A stretch of 64,000 bases of DNA from Bacillus sp. OV322 (GCF_900112495.1 NZ_FOMA01000002.1:496001-560000), one strand, 5' to 3'. Counted from the first letter of the stretch, positions 32,358 through 41,443 are shown. Made by a program: numbers and translations. Notes: a model not told the origin generated them from the sequence alone.

Positions 32358-32876
32358 ATGAAAGCGGATGGGAGCGGCATTGTGAAATTAAAGGTGTATG
32401 AGCCTCGTGACTTTCCGGCGCTCCTTCAGTATGTCCTCCCGGAGGAACAGGCCATATACACAACTATGCCGGCTGTTGCTGTAAAAGTGTGCAGGAAAGG
32501 TGAAGATAAACTGGCTGTACTAATTACTGAGGATGAAATGACAGCTGGTTTTTTTGTTGTAGATTATGGACCGGAGTCGAATATTTATACAGGGAATGAA
32601 GAAGCCGTAATTTTTAAATCTTTTTCCATTGATCAGCGCTATCAGGGAAGGAAAGTGGCCGTGCAGGCGCTGTATTTATTGCCTGAATTTGTAAAACGGG
32701 CTATTCCTTATAAAAATGAAATTCTGCTGACGGTACATCATACGAATATTCCGGCCCGGAATTTATACATAAAGTGCGGATTTAAGGATAAAGGAATAAA
32801 ATTCGCTGGAGAGTCCGGAGAGGAGCTTGTTTTTCACCAATCATTACATATGCCGAAAAGTAAAAAAATGGTATAA
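32358..32876 (+). CDS. GNAT family N-acetyltransferase
   Basis: A 172-residue acetyl-CoA transferase. The acetyl-CoA loop lies in DQRYQGRKVAVQAL, where the usual Q-x-x-G-x-G/A signature reads QGRKVA, and the C-terminal VHHTNIPARNLYIKCGF is typical of the family. The ribosome site GGAGGCGATTAG precedes ATG. The acceptor is unknown. Confidence 0.82.
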   Translation: MKADGSGIVKLKVYEPRDFPALLQYVLPEEQAIYTTMPAVAVKVCRKGEDKLAVLITEDEMTAGFFVVDYGPESNIYTGNEEAVIFKSFSIDQRYQGRKVAVQALYLLPEFVKRAIPYKNEILLTVHHTNIPARNLYIKCGFKDKGIKFAGESGEELVFHQSLHMPKSKKMV

Positions 32877-32939
32877 AAATGGAATTGTAATGTGATAAAA
32901 TTAGATAACCCTATAATTGAATGTTGAGAGGATGATACG

Positions 32940-33554
32940 ATGTTTAAGAAATTAGCTGCCGATGCACTGGGATTATCGGATATAGGAACAATCATTGCCC
33001 CTGCGGATTACGATAAAACGGATGCTGATGATTATGTTATGCATGAAGACAATGAGAAAATATACTTTTTAATCAAAACTAAGGCGGATGAATATTGTTT
33101 TACCAATCTTGCAATCATTCATGTAGATGGTGCGAACGCTGTGTCATCCAAAAGAGTGCTGAAGCGGTATCCTTATATCCAGCACAAAATTTCCAATGTG
33201 TTTCTTGAAACTGCAGGCAAGATTGATATGGATGTTGAAATTAAGTTCATGGCCGGCAAGGAACAATTCGACATAGACGTCCGCAAAGACCAGATTGAAC
33301 AATTAAAGGATCTCTATAAATCACTGCTCCGTATTTCTGAATTATCATATGAAAACAGTCTATTTATTGATATGGCGTCCCAAAGCCTGGACAAAGCTGT
33401 GAACATCCTTCAAAACTCTAGAACGGAAGATCTTAAATTGGCAGATACATATAGAGACCTGACTGATTTTGGCTTCACCTGGATGACAAGTGTCCATGAA
33501 CAATATCATATCAAGGATTATGGAGAAATTTTCGAGAAATATATCAATAATTAA
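32940..33554 (+). CDS. yvbH: YvbH-like PH-domain protein
   Basis: A 204-residue protein with an N-terminal bacterial pleckstrin-homology domain (about 1-130) and an alpha-helical oligomerisation region (about 150-204), the layout of B. subtilis YvbH. The role is unknown. Its own terminator (33796-33823) has been pushed 230 bases away by an element inserted directly after the stop codon. Confidence 0.75.
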   Translation: MFKKLAADALGLSDIGTIIAPADYDKTDADDYVMHEDNEKIYFLIKTKADEYCFTNLAIIHVDGANAVSSKRVLKRYPYIQHKISNVFLETAGKIDMDVEIKFMAGKEQFDIDVRKDQIEQLKDLYKSLLRISELSYENSLFIDMASQSLDKAVNILQNSRTEDLKLADTYRDLTDFGFTWMTSVHEQYHIKDYGEIFEKYINN

Positions 33555-33558
33555 GTAA

Positions 33559-33786
33559 AGGCTCTTTTCTTAAAGATTGTTGTTTTTTAATGAATTCTGT
33601 GAGGCAATCATATTGTTAAATCAGGTTGATTGGAGCGTAAGGTGCGAGACTCCTGCGGGATTAGCGGGAAGGTGAGACCCCGCAAGCGTAGCTGAGGAGG
33701 CTCACCGCCCGCCCCGCGGAAAGCGAGCATCCTGGAGCGGAAATCAACCACTTGTTGAATAGCAACAAAGTTTACGAAAACAGCCT
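33559..33786 (+). mobile_element. MITE-like element, copy C, with target duplication
   Basis: A 228-bp element starting AGGCTCTTTTCTTAAAG and ending TTTACGAAAACAGCCT; the ends are imperfect inverted repeats. The centre holds GGTGAG/CTCACC and CCCGC/GCGGG hairpins. The 6-bp sequence AAGTAA flanks both sides exactly (33553-33558 and 33787-33792). No coding capacity. Confidence 0.85.
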
Positions 33787-33795
33787 AAGTAAAAG

Positions 33796-33823
33796 AAGCC
33801 CATTCCACCAGGATGGGTTTTTT
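33796..33823 (+). terminator. Terminator, originally of yvbH
   Basis: AAGCCCAT/ATGGGTTTT stem and T-run. Removing copy C and one target repeat places it directly after the yvbH stop codon. Confidence 0.75.
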
Positions 33824-33948
33824 AGTCATGAATCAAGTGTTTTGTAACATTGAAAAACTGAAGCTGCTTTGCTTTTCTATTAATCCTCCTGATGTTATTA
33901 TAATATTTAAAATATATAGTCAATTAAAAAGAGTGGAGGAGCGGACAC

Positions 33949-34896
33949 ATGAAGTACCGCCGACTGGGAAGGACAGGCTTAAAGGTGAGCGAAATCAGCT
34001 TAGGAAGCTGGCTTACATATGGCAATTCAACCGAAAAAAATAAAGCGATTTCAACGATTGAAGCTGCCTACAACTTAGGCATTAACTCCTTTGATACGGC
34101 CAACGTATATGCAATGGGAGAAGCAGAAAAGATTGTAGGAGAAGCCTTACGCAGGTATCCGAGGGAATCCTATGTGCTGGCAACAAAGGTCTTCGGCGCG
34201 ATGGGGGATGGTCCAAATGACAAAGGGTTATCAAGAAAGCATATTTTCGAGCAGCTTCATGGCAGTTTAAAACGGCTTCAGCTGGATTATGTGGATATCT
34301 ATTACTGCCACAGGTTTGATTCGGAAACACCGCTTGACGAAACGCTTCGTGCACTTGACGATATGGTCCGCCAGGGTAAAGTGCTGTATGTAGGGGTAAG
34401 TGAATGGACAGCTCAGCAAATTCAGGCTGCTCTTGGAACGGCAGATCGATATCTGCTTGACAGGATCGTTGTCAATCAGCCAAATTACAGCATGCTCCAC
34501 CGTAATATAGAAAAAGAAATCATTCCAGTCAGCTCACAAAACGGCATCAGCCAGATTGTATTTTCTCCGCTTGCCCAGGGTGTGCTGACAGGGAAATATA
34601 AAAGAGGCGGAAACCTGCCGGATGAAAGCAGGGCAAGGGACCCGAAAGCTAATATGTTTATGGAAAGGCTTCTTTCTGATGAGGTGCTCCTGAAGGTAGA
34701 ACAGCTTGAAAAAACAGCCAAGGAGCTGGACATTAGCTTATCACAGCTTGCGATTGCCTGGATCCTGAGACAGCCGAACGTTGCCAGTGCTCTAATTGGA
34801 GCAAGCAAGCCAGAGCAGGTCGAGGAAAATGCAAAAGCGGTTGATGCACATTTGCCAGATGAAATTCTAAAAAAGGTTGATACAATACTGCAATGA
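33949..34896 (+). CDS. Aldo/keto reductase
   Basis: A 315-residue NADPH-dependent AKR of the potassium-channel-beta-like type. The catalytic tetrad is visible: aspartate in FDTANVYAMGEAE with its tyrosine, lysine in VLATKVFG, and histidine in YYCHRFD. The C-terminal IGASKPEQVEEN binds the cofactor. The substrate is unknown; such enzymes often detoxify aldehydes. GTGGAGGAG precedes ATG. A terminator separates it from the next gene. Confidence 0.9.
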   Translation: MKYRRLGRTGLKVSEISLGSWLTYGNSTEKNKAISTIEAAYNLGINSFDTANVYAMGEAEKIVGEALRRYPRESYVLATKVFGAMGDGPNDKGLSRKHIFEQLHGSLKRLQLDYVDIYYCHRFDSETPLDETLRALDDMVRQGKVLYVGVSEWTAQQIQAALGTADRYLLDRIVVNQPNYSMLHRNIEKEIIPVSSQNGISQIVFSPLAQGVLTGKYKRGGNLPDESRARDPKANMFMERLLSDEVLLKVEQLEKTAKELDISLSQLAIAWILRQPNVASALIGASKPEQVEENAKAVDAHLPDEILKKVDTILQ

Positions 34897-34902
34897 ACGA
34901 AG

Positions 34903-34943
34903 CAGCCGGGAGATGATCCATCTTCCCTGGCTGTATTTTATTT
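34903..34943 (+). terminator. Terminator after the aldo/keto reductase
   Basis: CAGCC-GGGA/TCCC-GGCTG stem followed by TATTTTATTTT. Confidence 0.75.
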
Positions 34944-34957
34944 TGGGAGGGCTGATC

Positions 34958-35998
34958 ATGACGCTGAAAATCGGATTTATCGGGTTCGGCAAAAGTGTAA
35001 CACGCTATCATCTTCCATATGTCTTAATCAGAAGTAATCTGGAAGTCAAAATGATATATAACAGAAGCAAAAAGGAAGAGCAGGAAAACCAGTATAAAGG
35101 CCATGGAATAGAATTTACTGATGATCTGCATCAGTTGCTTTCTGATGAAGAAATCCAGCTGGTTTCTATCTGCACGCCGCCAGACACTCATTATGATTTT
35201 GCAAAGCTGTGCCTCGCCCATAGTAAGCATGTTCTGGTTGAGAAGCCTTTTACCGAAACGGCCGAAGAAGCAAAGGAGCTTCTTGAGCTTGCAGCGGAAA
35301 AAAATCTCGTCATCATGCCATATCAAAATAGAAGGTTTGACAGTGATTTTCTGGCGATGAAAAAAGTGCTTGAGGACGGATATACAGGTGACATTGTTGA
35401 GATAGAATCTCATTTTGATTATTTCCGCCCTCATGCTCCAGATCACAAAGGAAGCCGATATGACGGGGTTTGGTATGGCCTTGGCGTTCACTTGATTGAT
35501 CAGGCTGTATCTCTGTTCGGGAGACCGCGTGCGGTGTATTATGATATCCGCTCAGTCCGCAATCCCGTTAATACTAATGATTATTATCATGCAGAGCTTT
35601 TTTACGATCATTTCAAATATATTGTTAAAACCAATCATCTAGTCAAGAGTCCTTACCCTTCCTTTATTCTTCACGGCAAAAATGGAAGCTTCATTAAATA
35701 TGGAATGGACAGGCAGGAAGAGTTTTTGAAAGAAGGGAAGGGTCCTCAGGATAAGGGTTTTGGTGCGGATGAACCTGGTATGTACGGAGAGGCCATATAT
35801 GTGGATGGATCCGGGCAAGACAAAGTACAAAAAATTGCCTCACCCAAAGGAGATTATGGCATGGTATATGATGCTCTGTACAGCACCATTGTCAGCGGCC
35901 ATGAAAAATTAGTCAGTGATAACGATATCGTGACTGTTATGGAAATTCTAGAAAATGGGTTAAATCATGAACAGCCTGTCATCAAGCTGCTGCCGTAA
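34958..35998 (+). CDS. Gfo/Idh/MocA family oxidoreductase
   Basis: A 346-residue NAD(P)-dependent dehydrogenase. An N-terminal Rossmann fold (IGFIGFGKSVTRYHLPYV) and the family motif VLVEKPFTE near residue 94 are present; the C-terminal half has the GVHLIDQAVSLFG catalytic histidine region. Family members oxidise sugars, inositols or related alcohols. It is similar in outline to YvaA/IolW-type proteins, but I cannot assign the substrate. ATG 34958 lies after GGGAGGGCTGATC; an in-frame ATG at 34877 overlaps the previous gene and the terminator. Confidence 0.88.
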   Translation: MTLKIGFIGFGKSVTRYHLPYVLIRSNLEVKMIYNRSKKEEQENQYKGHGIEFTDDLHQLLSDEEIQLVSICTPPDTHYDFAKLCLAHSKHVLVEKPFTETAEEAKELLELAAEKNLVIMPYQNRRFDSDFLAMKKVLEDGYTGDIVEIESHFDYFRPHAPDHKGSRYDGVWYGLGVHLIDQAVSLFGRPRAVYYDIRSVRNPVNTNDYYHAELFYDHFKYIVKTNHLVKSPYPSFILHGKNGSFIKYGMDRQEEFLKEGKGPQDKGFGADEPGMYGEAIYVDGSGQDKVQKIASPKGDYGMVYDALYSTIVSGHEKLVSDNDIVTVMEILENGLNHEQPVIKLLP

Positions 35999-36032
35999 TT
36001 TTGGGAGCTTGTAAAAATAGTGGAAAAAGCGC

Positions 36033-36072
36033 AAAAGCTATCAGTCAAGTTGGTGATAGCTTTTCGTTATTT
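36033..36072 (+). terminator. Terminator after the Gfo/Idh oxidoreductase
   Basis: AAAAGCTATCA/TGATAGCTTTT stem followed by a T-rich tail. Confidence 0.8.
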
Positions 36073-36246
36073 TCAGCAGCTTAAATGATTGTAAAGATTT
36101 TAGGAGAGCTTAATAAATAGAATACAGTAAGATGAAGCTGGAAAAGATGGAACAAAGGACTTTATACCTTATTGAATGTTTTTCATAAACGAAGTTTCCA
36201 TGTATTTTCTAGTGTAGATTTCCTGTTTTTCTTATATGCCCTGGCA

Positions 36247-36289
36247 TTTACAGGATATTAACTTCCACTTAACATTTTTCTATTACAAT
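36247..36289 (+). promoter_or_regulatory. PhoP box and promoter of glpQ
   Basis: Four TT-A-C-A-like hexamers spaced exactly 11 bases apart (TTTACA, TTAACT, TTAACA, CTATTA) are followed by TACAAT as -10. This is the PhoP-phosphate binding arrangement of Bacillus Pho-regulon promoters. Confidence 0.75.
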
Positions 36290-36318
36290 GGGGGTATCAA
36301 TGGAAGGGAGAGAGGAAA

Positions 36319-37287
36319 TTGAAAAAAACGATGAAAAAGGCAGGATTATTGATTATGAGTGCAGGCTTTATTTTTCAGGCGGCAGGTATTCATGCTTCCG
36401 CTCACCAAAAACATGAAAAACACGAAAAACACGAAAAACACAACATTGCACCAGTGTATGAAAATAGAGTGATTACCATTTCTCACAGGGGGGCATCAGG
36501 TTATGCGCCGGAGCATACTCTTCCTTCCTATCAGTTAGGCAAGGAACTGAAGGGGGATTATATTGAAATTGACCTGCAAATGACCAAGGACGGCCAGCTG
36601 GTTGCCATGCATGATGAAACAGTTGATCGTACAACGAATGGAACAGGAGCGGTAAAGGATTTTACGCTGCAGCAGCTTAAAAATCTGGATGCTGGCTCAT
36701 GGTTTAATAAGAAGTATCCTCAATATGCCAAGCCCGGATATGCAGGGTTAAAAGTTTTGACACTTGAAGAAATACTTAAGGCATTTGGAAGTGACTCCAA
36801 CTATTATATAGAAACGAAGTCTCCGGATGTATATCCGGGTATGGAAGAAAAACTTCTTCAGCTCCTGGAAAAATACAAGCTTACAAGCCAAAATCCTAAA
36901 TCAAGCCATGCTCTTATTCAATCTTTCAGTAAGGAAAGCTTGCTGAAAGTCCATGAAATGAACAGGAAGATCCCGCTGATCCAGCTTTTATCGTACAGCA
37001 AGCCAACTGACATCACGGATGATGAGCTTGCGGATATCAAAAAATATGCCATTGGAATAGGACCTAATTTCAGCGGTATCAGCAAGGGATATGTAGAGAA
37101 GACCAGGAAGCACCACTTGTTTATTCATCCATATACCGTCAATGATGAAGCTGATATGAAAAAAGCCCTCGAATGGGGAGTGAACGGGGTTTTCACCAAT
37201 TTTACGGACCGCTTTAATGAAGCTATAAAGAATTTTAATGCTGAAAAAGAAAACGATAATGAAAAAGAACATTCACAAAGAAAATAA
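36319..37287 (+). CDS. glpQ: Secreted glycerophosphodiester phosphodiesterase GlpQ
   Basis: A 322-residue exported enzyme that releases glycerol-3-phosphate from deacylated phospholipids or teichoic acid. The signal peptide ends near residue 28 (GIHASA). A His-Glu-Lys repeat linker follows (about 31-41), then the catalytic ISHRGASGYAPEHT, YIEIDLQMTKDG and HDETVDRTTNG motifs of the GDPD family. TTG 36319 is chosen because GGGAG lies 8 bases upstream; ATG 36331 is the alternative. The PhoP box predicts induction by phosphate starvation. Confidence 0.92.
   Translation: MKKTMKKAGLLIMSAGFIFQAAGIHASAHQKHEKHEKHEKHNIAPVYENRVITISHRGASGYAPEHTLPSYQLGKELKGDYIEIDLQMTKDGQLVAMHDETVDRTTNGTGAVKDFTLQQLKNLDAGSWFNKKYPQYAKPGYAGLKVLTLEEILKAFGSDSNYYIETKSPDVYPGMEEKLLQLLEKYKLTSQNPKSSHALIQSFSKESLLKVHEMNRKIPLIQLLSYSKPTDITDDELADIKKYAIGIGPNFSGISKGYVEKTRKHHLFIHPYTVNDEADMKKALEWGVNGVFTNFTDRFNEAIKNFNAEKENDNEKEHSQRK
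36412..36441 (+). repeat. 9-bp tandem repeat within glpQ
   Basis: Three 9-base units (CATGAAAAA, then CACGAAAAA twice, ending CAC) encode a His-Glu-Lys repeat just after the signal peptide. Confidence 0.85.
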
Positions 37288-37293
37288 ACACCA

Positions 37294-37325
37294 AAAGCTG
37301 ATCTCTGAAAAGATCAGCTTTTTTT
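37294..37325 (+). terminator. glpQ terminator
   Basis: AAAGCTGATCT/AGATCAGCTTT stem and T-run. Confidence 0.9.
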
Positions 37326-37468
37326 ATTGGTTTTTTAAAGTACATTATACGGTGCTGATTGAAGCCGAAGGCCAAGACTTCTGCGGGTTGTGCATGCTCC
37401 GGAACTATCTTTGAAAAGTGAATATCCGCAGTGAAACAGCAGACGAGAATTTAGCATCAAAAAAAGGC

Positions 37469-37513
37469 TTGAATTTTTACTTACAATTTTGTAAAATTCA
37501 ATTGTACACAATT
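37469..37513 (+). promoter_or_regulatory. ohrA promoter with OhrR operators
   Basis: TTGAAT, 17 bases, TAAAAT make the promoter. Two dyads, TTACAA-TT-TTGTAA (37480-37493, covering the -10) and AATTGT-AC-ACAATT (37500-37513), match the ACAAT/ATTGT style of OhrR sites. Confidence 0.75.
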
Positions 37514-37545
37514 AAAATAAAAAAAACGAAAAGAGGAACTATATT

Positions 37546-37968
37546 ATGACTGAACCATTATTTACTGCATCTGTAACTGCTGTTGGCGGACGTGAGGGAA
37601 GAGTGGAATCATCGGAAGGCAATTTAACATTAGATATAGCTATGCCTGGCACTCCAAGGAAGAAAAAAATTCCTGATGCTACAAATCCTGAACAGCTTTT
37701 TGCTGCTGGATATTCTGCATGTTTTGACAGTGCGCTGCAGCTGATTGCCAGAAAAGAAAGAGTCTCCTTTGCATCCGAAGTAACTGCTAACGTGAGTCTT
37801 GTAAAAGATGAAACGGATCAAGGATTTAAATTAGCGGTAAAATTGCAGGTGAAAGGCAGCGGGATCGAAAAGGATCAATTAGAGGAGCTAGTGCATAAAG
37901 CACATGCATTCTGTCCATATTCCAAGGCGACAAAAGGTAATATTGAAACAGTGCTGGAAGTGATTTAA
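37546..37968 (+). CDS. ohrA: Organic hydroperoxide resistance protein
   Basis: A 140-residue Ohr/OsmC-family peroxidase that reduces organic hydroperoxides in the cytosol. The two reactive cysteines lie in GYSACFDSAL and HAFCPYSKAT. GAGGAACTATATT precedes ATG. The convergent neighbour is OhrR, the peroxide-sensing repressor, and OhrR-like operators overlap the promoter. Confidence 0.95.
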   Translation: MTEPLFTASVTAVGGREGRVESSEGNLTLDIAMPGTPRKKKIPDATNPEQLFAAGYSACFDSALQLIARKERVSFASEVTANVSLVKDETDQGFKLAVKLQVKGSGIEKDQLEELVHKAHAFCPYSKATKGNIETVLEVI

Positions 37969-37973
37969 TCAAC

Positions 37974-38012
37974 AATGAAGAAGGGTACCTAATTTAGGCA
38001 CCCTTCTTCATT
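37974..38012. terminator. Bidirectional terminator between ohrA and ohrR
   Basis: A perfect 13-base stem AATGAAGAAGGGT/ACCCTTCTTCATT with an inner CCTAA/TTAGG. Confidence 0.85.
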
Positions 38013-38077
38013 GATAAATTTAATACCTACTCGTGCTGCTAAAACGCTGATACAACCCTGCGATGTCTGCAATTTAC

Positions 38078-38524
38078 TTATTCATTACTTTTATGCAGTA
38101 TATTCAGCAGATTGAAAAGTGAAGCTTTTAAAGATGTGTATTCTTCCTCGCTGTTCCCGCTCAATTCAAAGATGCGGCCGGGGATGGAGGCAGCTTTATG
38201 CTTGAGTTGCATTCCTTTTTCTGTAATCCCGACGATTACTGAGCGTTCATCCTTGGGAGAACGTTTCCTTTGTAGCAGCCCATTCTGTTCCATTCTCTTT
38301 AGCATAGGAGTCAGAGTACCGGAGTCCAAATAAAGCAATTCTCCCATTTTTTTCACCGTTAGCTTTTCCTGGTCCCATAGTAGCAGAAGAGCGAGATATT
38401 GGGGATAAGTTACGTCCAGTTCTTCGAGCAAGGGCTTATACTGCTTCGTCATTTCCCTGGAACTGGCATATAGAAGAAAGCAAAGCTGATTTTCCAGCTT
38501 TAGTTGTTCGAAATTATCAGACAT
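38078..38524 (-). CDS. ohrR: Organic hydroperoxide sensor-repressor OhrR
   Basis: A 148-residue MarR-family repressor. The single sensing cysteine lies in LENQLCFLLYASSREM (residue 15), the tyrosines that stabilise it are present, and the winged helix is TVKKMGELLYLDSGTLTPML with the wing at KRSPKDERSVIV. Peroxide oxidation of the cysteine releases DNA and induces ohrA. It has no second cysteine, so it belongs to the one-Cys type that uses bacillithiol or another thiol. Confidence 0.94.
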   Translation of the reverse strand: MSDNFEQLKLENQLCFLLYASSREMTKQYKPLLEELDVTYPQYLALLLLWDQEKLTVKKMGELLYLDSGTLTPMLKRMEQNGLLQRKRSPKDERSVIVGITEKGMQLKHKAASIPGRIFELSGNSEEEYTSLKASLFNLLNILHKSNE

Positions 38525-38689
38525 TATGTCACCATCTTTTTATTTTCTTATTCATTGATCACTAATTACTACTATAACCGCTATTGGCGATTTAATAAAA
38601 TAATTCGACATTGAATATGGAGCTCAATAGGATAGTGCCTTAAATTTGGGGTATATACTTATTACATGAAATAAAGGAGAGTGAAGGGC

Positions 38690-38998
38690 ATGGAGGTTAT
38701 CATCAAACCGGCTGCCGCAGCTCAATTGAAGATGATTGAATTTAAGGAAAATGAAGGAGTCAGGATTGAAGCCATATTTGTGGGCAGCTGTTCCTTATAT
38801 GCCGAACATGATCTTCGCATTGACCAAAAAGGACCACAAGATGACTTATTCATTACGGAGGGAATTCCCGTTTTGGTATCGAAGGAAAGCCAAAAGCATC
38901 TTTATCATAAAATCTCTCTAGACTACAGTCCAGCCCTCGGCTATAAGCTTTATTCGGATGAAGAAACTTATCGCTACAATCTGCAGCTTAAATCATAA
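38690..38998 (+). CDS. HesB/IscA-like iron-sulfur biogenesis family protein
   Basis: A 102-residue HesB-fold protein (VIIKPAAAAQLKMI to the end). Only one cysteine (GSCSLY) is present and the C-terminal Cys-Gly-Cys of true A-type carriers is missing, so an iron-sulfur carrier role is doubtful. It resembles the YneR/YqkB subgroup. ATG 38690 lies after AAAGGAG; the in-frame GTG at 38681 is too close to it. A terminator (AAAGCC/GGCTTT plus T-run) lies at 39007-39031. Confidence 0.75.
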   Translation: MEVIIKPAAAAQLKMIEFKENEGVRIEAIFVGSCSLYAEHDLRIDQKGPQDDLFITEGIPVLVSKESQKHLYHKISLDYSPALGYKLYSDEETYRYNLQLKS

Positions 38999-39006
38999 AA
39001 ACAGCT

Positions 39007-39031
39007 AAAGCCTTTTATTCAGGCTTTTTTT
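39007..39031 (+). terminator. Terminator after the HesB-like gene
   Basis: AAAGCC/GGCTTT stem with an eight-T run. Confidence 0.75.
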
Positions 39032-39157
39032 GTTTATCTTCCCTTTTTTGTAAGCGGAACATACTGCAGCTATACAATTTCAGCTATAGTTTCCGATAAA
39101 AGTATAGAATGACGAAAGCACAAAAATGTCTATGCTGAATAATGGGAGACTATCATC

Positions 39158-41443
39158 ATGAAATCAGAGAATAAAAGTAAAAACTGGTGCTGGCCAGTTT
39201 TAATATGCATAGCAGCCATTCTGCTGGCGATGCTAAAGGAAATATGGGAAGCAAGGTTTCCTGAAAAATGGCTGTATTTTCATATAGTTGAACTTATCAT
39301 TATAATTGGCAGCATTATATTGCTGTATGTATTGTTTACTGGCCACAAAAGGACCACAGGGGAATTAATAACAAGCAATCAAAAGCTGAACAGTATTTTC
39401 GACACGCTGGATGTTGCCATCTGGTCCCATGATATGAAAACGGACAAGCTTATGATTTCCGCTGGAATAGAAAAGCTTTACGGCCGTTCCCTGGATGAAT
39501 TTTACAGGGACTACAGCTTATGGAAAAAAGTAATTTACAAAGAGGATTTATATGTTTTGAAAAATAGAGAGGCAGCATTCAATGCGCGCCAGCCCGCAAC
39601 GAGTGTTTATCGGATTGTCCTTCCTGATGGAGAAATACGGTGGATTCAGGACCGGGGAATTCCGGCATTTAATGAAGACGGACAGATGATCAGTTTTACA
39701 AGTGTTTTGCTCGACATCACACTCCGCAGGGAAAGCGAGGATCGCTATCGAAGCCTTGTGGAAATGTCGCCGGATATTATCGTGGTTGTCAGCCGGGGTA
39801 AATTAGATTATATCAATGATACAGGCAGCAGGCTGGTTGGTGCTGGCGATCCCAGTGAGCTTATAGGAAAGCCTGCCACACAATTTGCCTCACCACAAAC
39901 GCTGAAGTCAGCGAAAGAAAAAATCCAGGCCAAATGGAACAAAGAAACGGAAAAGCTCAGATTTGAGATTGAGGCATTTCGGATCAACGGGGAAGTTATG
40001 GACGTAGAAGTATCGGCGATGCCTATTATTTATGAAGGCAGGCGGGCATGGCATATCGTCGGGAGGGATATTACAGAAAGAAAAAAAGCGGAAAAAAAGA
40101 TTCAGCATATGGCCTACTATGATTCCCTTACTGGCCTGCCCAACCGCAATATGCTCAACCGCAAGCTTAATAGTATATTGAATAAGCCTGGAGATAAGTC
40201 ATTAGCCGTCATTTTCCTTGATTTGGATCGATTTAAGCTTATCAATGATACAAAAGGACATACAATCGGTGACCTTTTGCTCCGCAAGGCAGGAGAGCGG
40301 CTCACATATTCTGTTCAGGAGGAAGGTCTGGTATCACGGCAGGGAGGAGATGAGTTTCTGATTCTGCTTGAAAATACGGATAAACAAAAAGCGGAGAAAG
40401 TGGCACGGCGGATTTTAGATTCTTTTGCTCCTCCTTTTTACCTTGATAAGGAAGAATACTTTATCACACCAAGCATAGGAATCAGCTTGTGCCCTGCTGA
40501 CGGTGAAGATCAGGATACACTGATCAAGCATGCTGATAATGCCATGTACCTGGCGAAGGACGCGGGAAAAAACACCTTTAGATTTTATTCGCATGATTTG
40601 GATAATACATCTATGCGTAAGATGGAGCTCGAGAAAGGGCTAAGAAAGGCATTGGATCAGAAAGAATTTTTTCTTCAATATCAGCCTCAGGTTGAACTGG
40701 GAACGGGTAAGGTTATTGGAGTTGAGGCCCTTATCAGGTGGAGGCATCCTGTGCTTGGGATTGTACCGCCAAATGAGTTCATTTCTTTGGCGGAAGAAAC
40801 CGGGCTGATCGTGCCGCTAGGAGAATGGGTGTTAAGAGAAGCATGCAGGCAGAACAGGTGCTGGCAGAAAGCAGGGTATACACCAATGCCTGTAGCAGTC
40901 AATATCTCAGTGCGGCAGCTGCAGGAGGACTCATTTATCGAAATGCTTCAAAAGATCATTGACGAATCTGGACTGAGTCCCAAATATCTTGAACTGGAAA
41001 TTACAGAGAGCATCATGCAAAACATAAAAAGATCCTCTCTTATTCTTAATAAGCTCAAGAAGCTTGGGATAGCCCTATCTATCGATGATTTTGGGACGGG
41101 ATATTCTTCACTAAGCTATTTAAAGCATCTTCCCATTGACCGGATTAAAATTGATAAATCTTTTATTGATGACATCATGGACCCATTGAATCATGGATCC
41201 ATAGTGAAGGCAATCATTGATATGAGTCTGAACCTGGGATTTGAAGTAATCGCTGAAGGAATCGAGAATGCCGAACAAGTGCATTTTCTTCTAGAGAATT
41301 CCTGCGAAATCGGGCAAGGGTACTATTACAGAAAGCCTTTGGATTCACATGAGATAGAAGATCTTCTTCAAGATAATCATCGTTTTCTTCCTGCTTTGGA
41401 GGAAGCTGCAATGAGAACAAAAAAAGAGCGCCGAAGCACGTAA
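39158..41443 (+). CDS. Membrane-anchored PAS-GGDEF-EAL cyclic-di-GMP enzyme
   Basis: A 761-residue protein with two N-terminal membrane spans (about 10-27 and 43-63), two PAS/PAC domains (about 75-195 and 200-315), a GGDEF domain (SRQGGDEFLILL, about 320-490) and an EAL domain (about 495-745; VEALIRWRHP, EITESI, DDFGTGYSSL, AEGIE). Catalytic motifs of both activities are intact. Unlike the 28.9 kb paralogue it has no RxxD inhibitory site before GGDEF (QEEG there). Net activity cannot be predicted. A terminator overlaps its stop codon. Confidence 0.93.
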   Translation: MKSENKSKNWCWPVLICIAAILLAMLKEIWEARFPEKWLYFHIVELIIIIGSIILLYVLFTGHKRTTGELITSNQKLNSIFDTLDVAIWSHDMKTDKLMISAGIEKLYGRSLDEFYRDYSLWKKVIYKEDLYVLKNREAAFNARQPATSVYRIVLPDGEIRWIQDRGIPAFNEDGQMISFTSVLLDITLRRESEDRYRSLVEMSPDIIVVVSRGKLDYINDTGSRLVGAGDPSELIGKPATQFASPQTLKSAKEKIQAKWNKETEKLRFEIEAFRINGEVMDVEVSAMPIIYEGRRAWHIVGRDITERKKAEKKIQHMAYYDSLTGLPNRNMLNRKLNSILNKPGDKSLAVIFLDLDRFKLINDTKGHTIGDLLLRKAGERLTYSVQEEGLVSRQGGDEFLILLENTDKQKAEKVARRILDSFAPPFYLDKEEYFITPSIGISLCPADGEDQDTLIKHADNAMYLAKDAGKNTFRFYSHDLDNTSMRKMELEKGLRKALDQKEFFLQYQPQVELGTGKVIGVEALIRWRHPVLGIVPPNEFISLAEETGLIVPLGEWVLREACRQNRCWQKAGYTPMPVAVNISVRQLQEDSFIEMLQKIIDESGLSPKYLELEITESIMQNIKRSSLILNKLKKLGIALSIDDFGTGYSSLSYLKHLPIDRIKIDKSFIDDIMDPLNHGSIVKAIIDMSLNLGFEVIAEGIENAEQVHFLLENSCEIGQGYYYRKPLDSHEIEDLLQDNHRFLPALEEAAMRTKKERRST

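Noticed and set aside
36412-36441. CRISPR-like or minisatellite array
   Set aside because: The repeat is 9 bases, without spacers, and encodes part of GlpQ.
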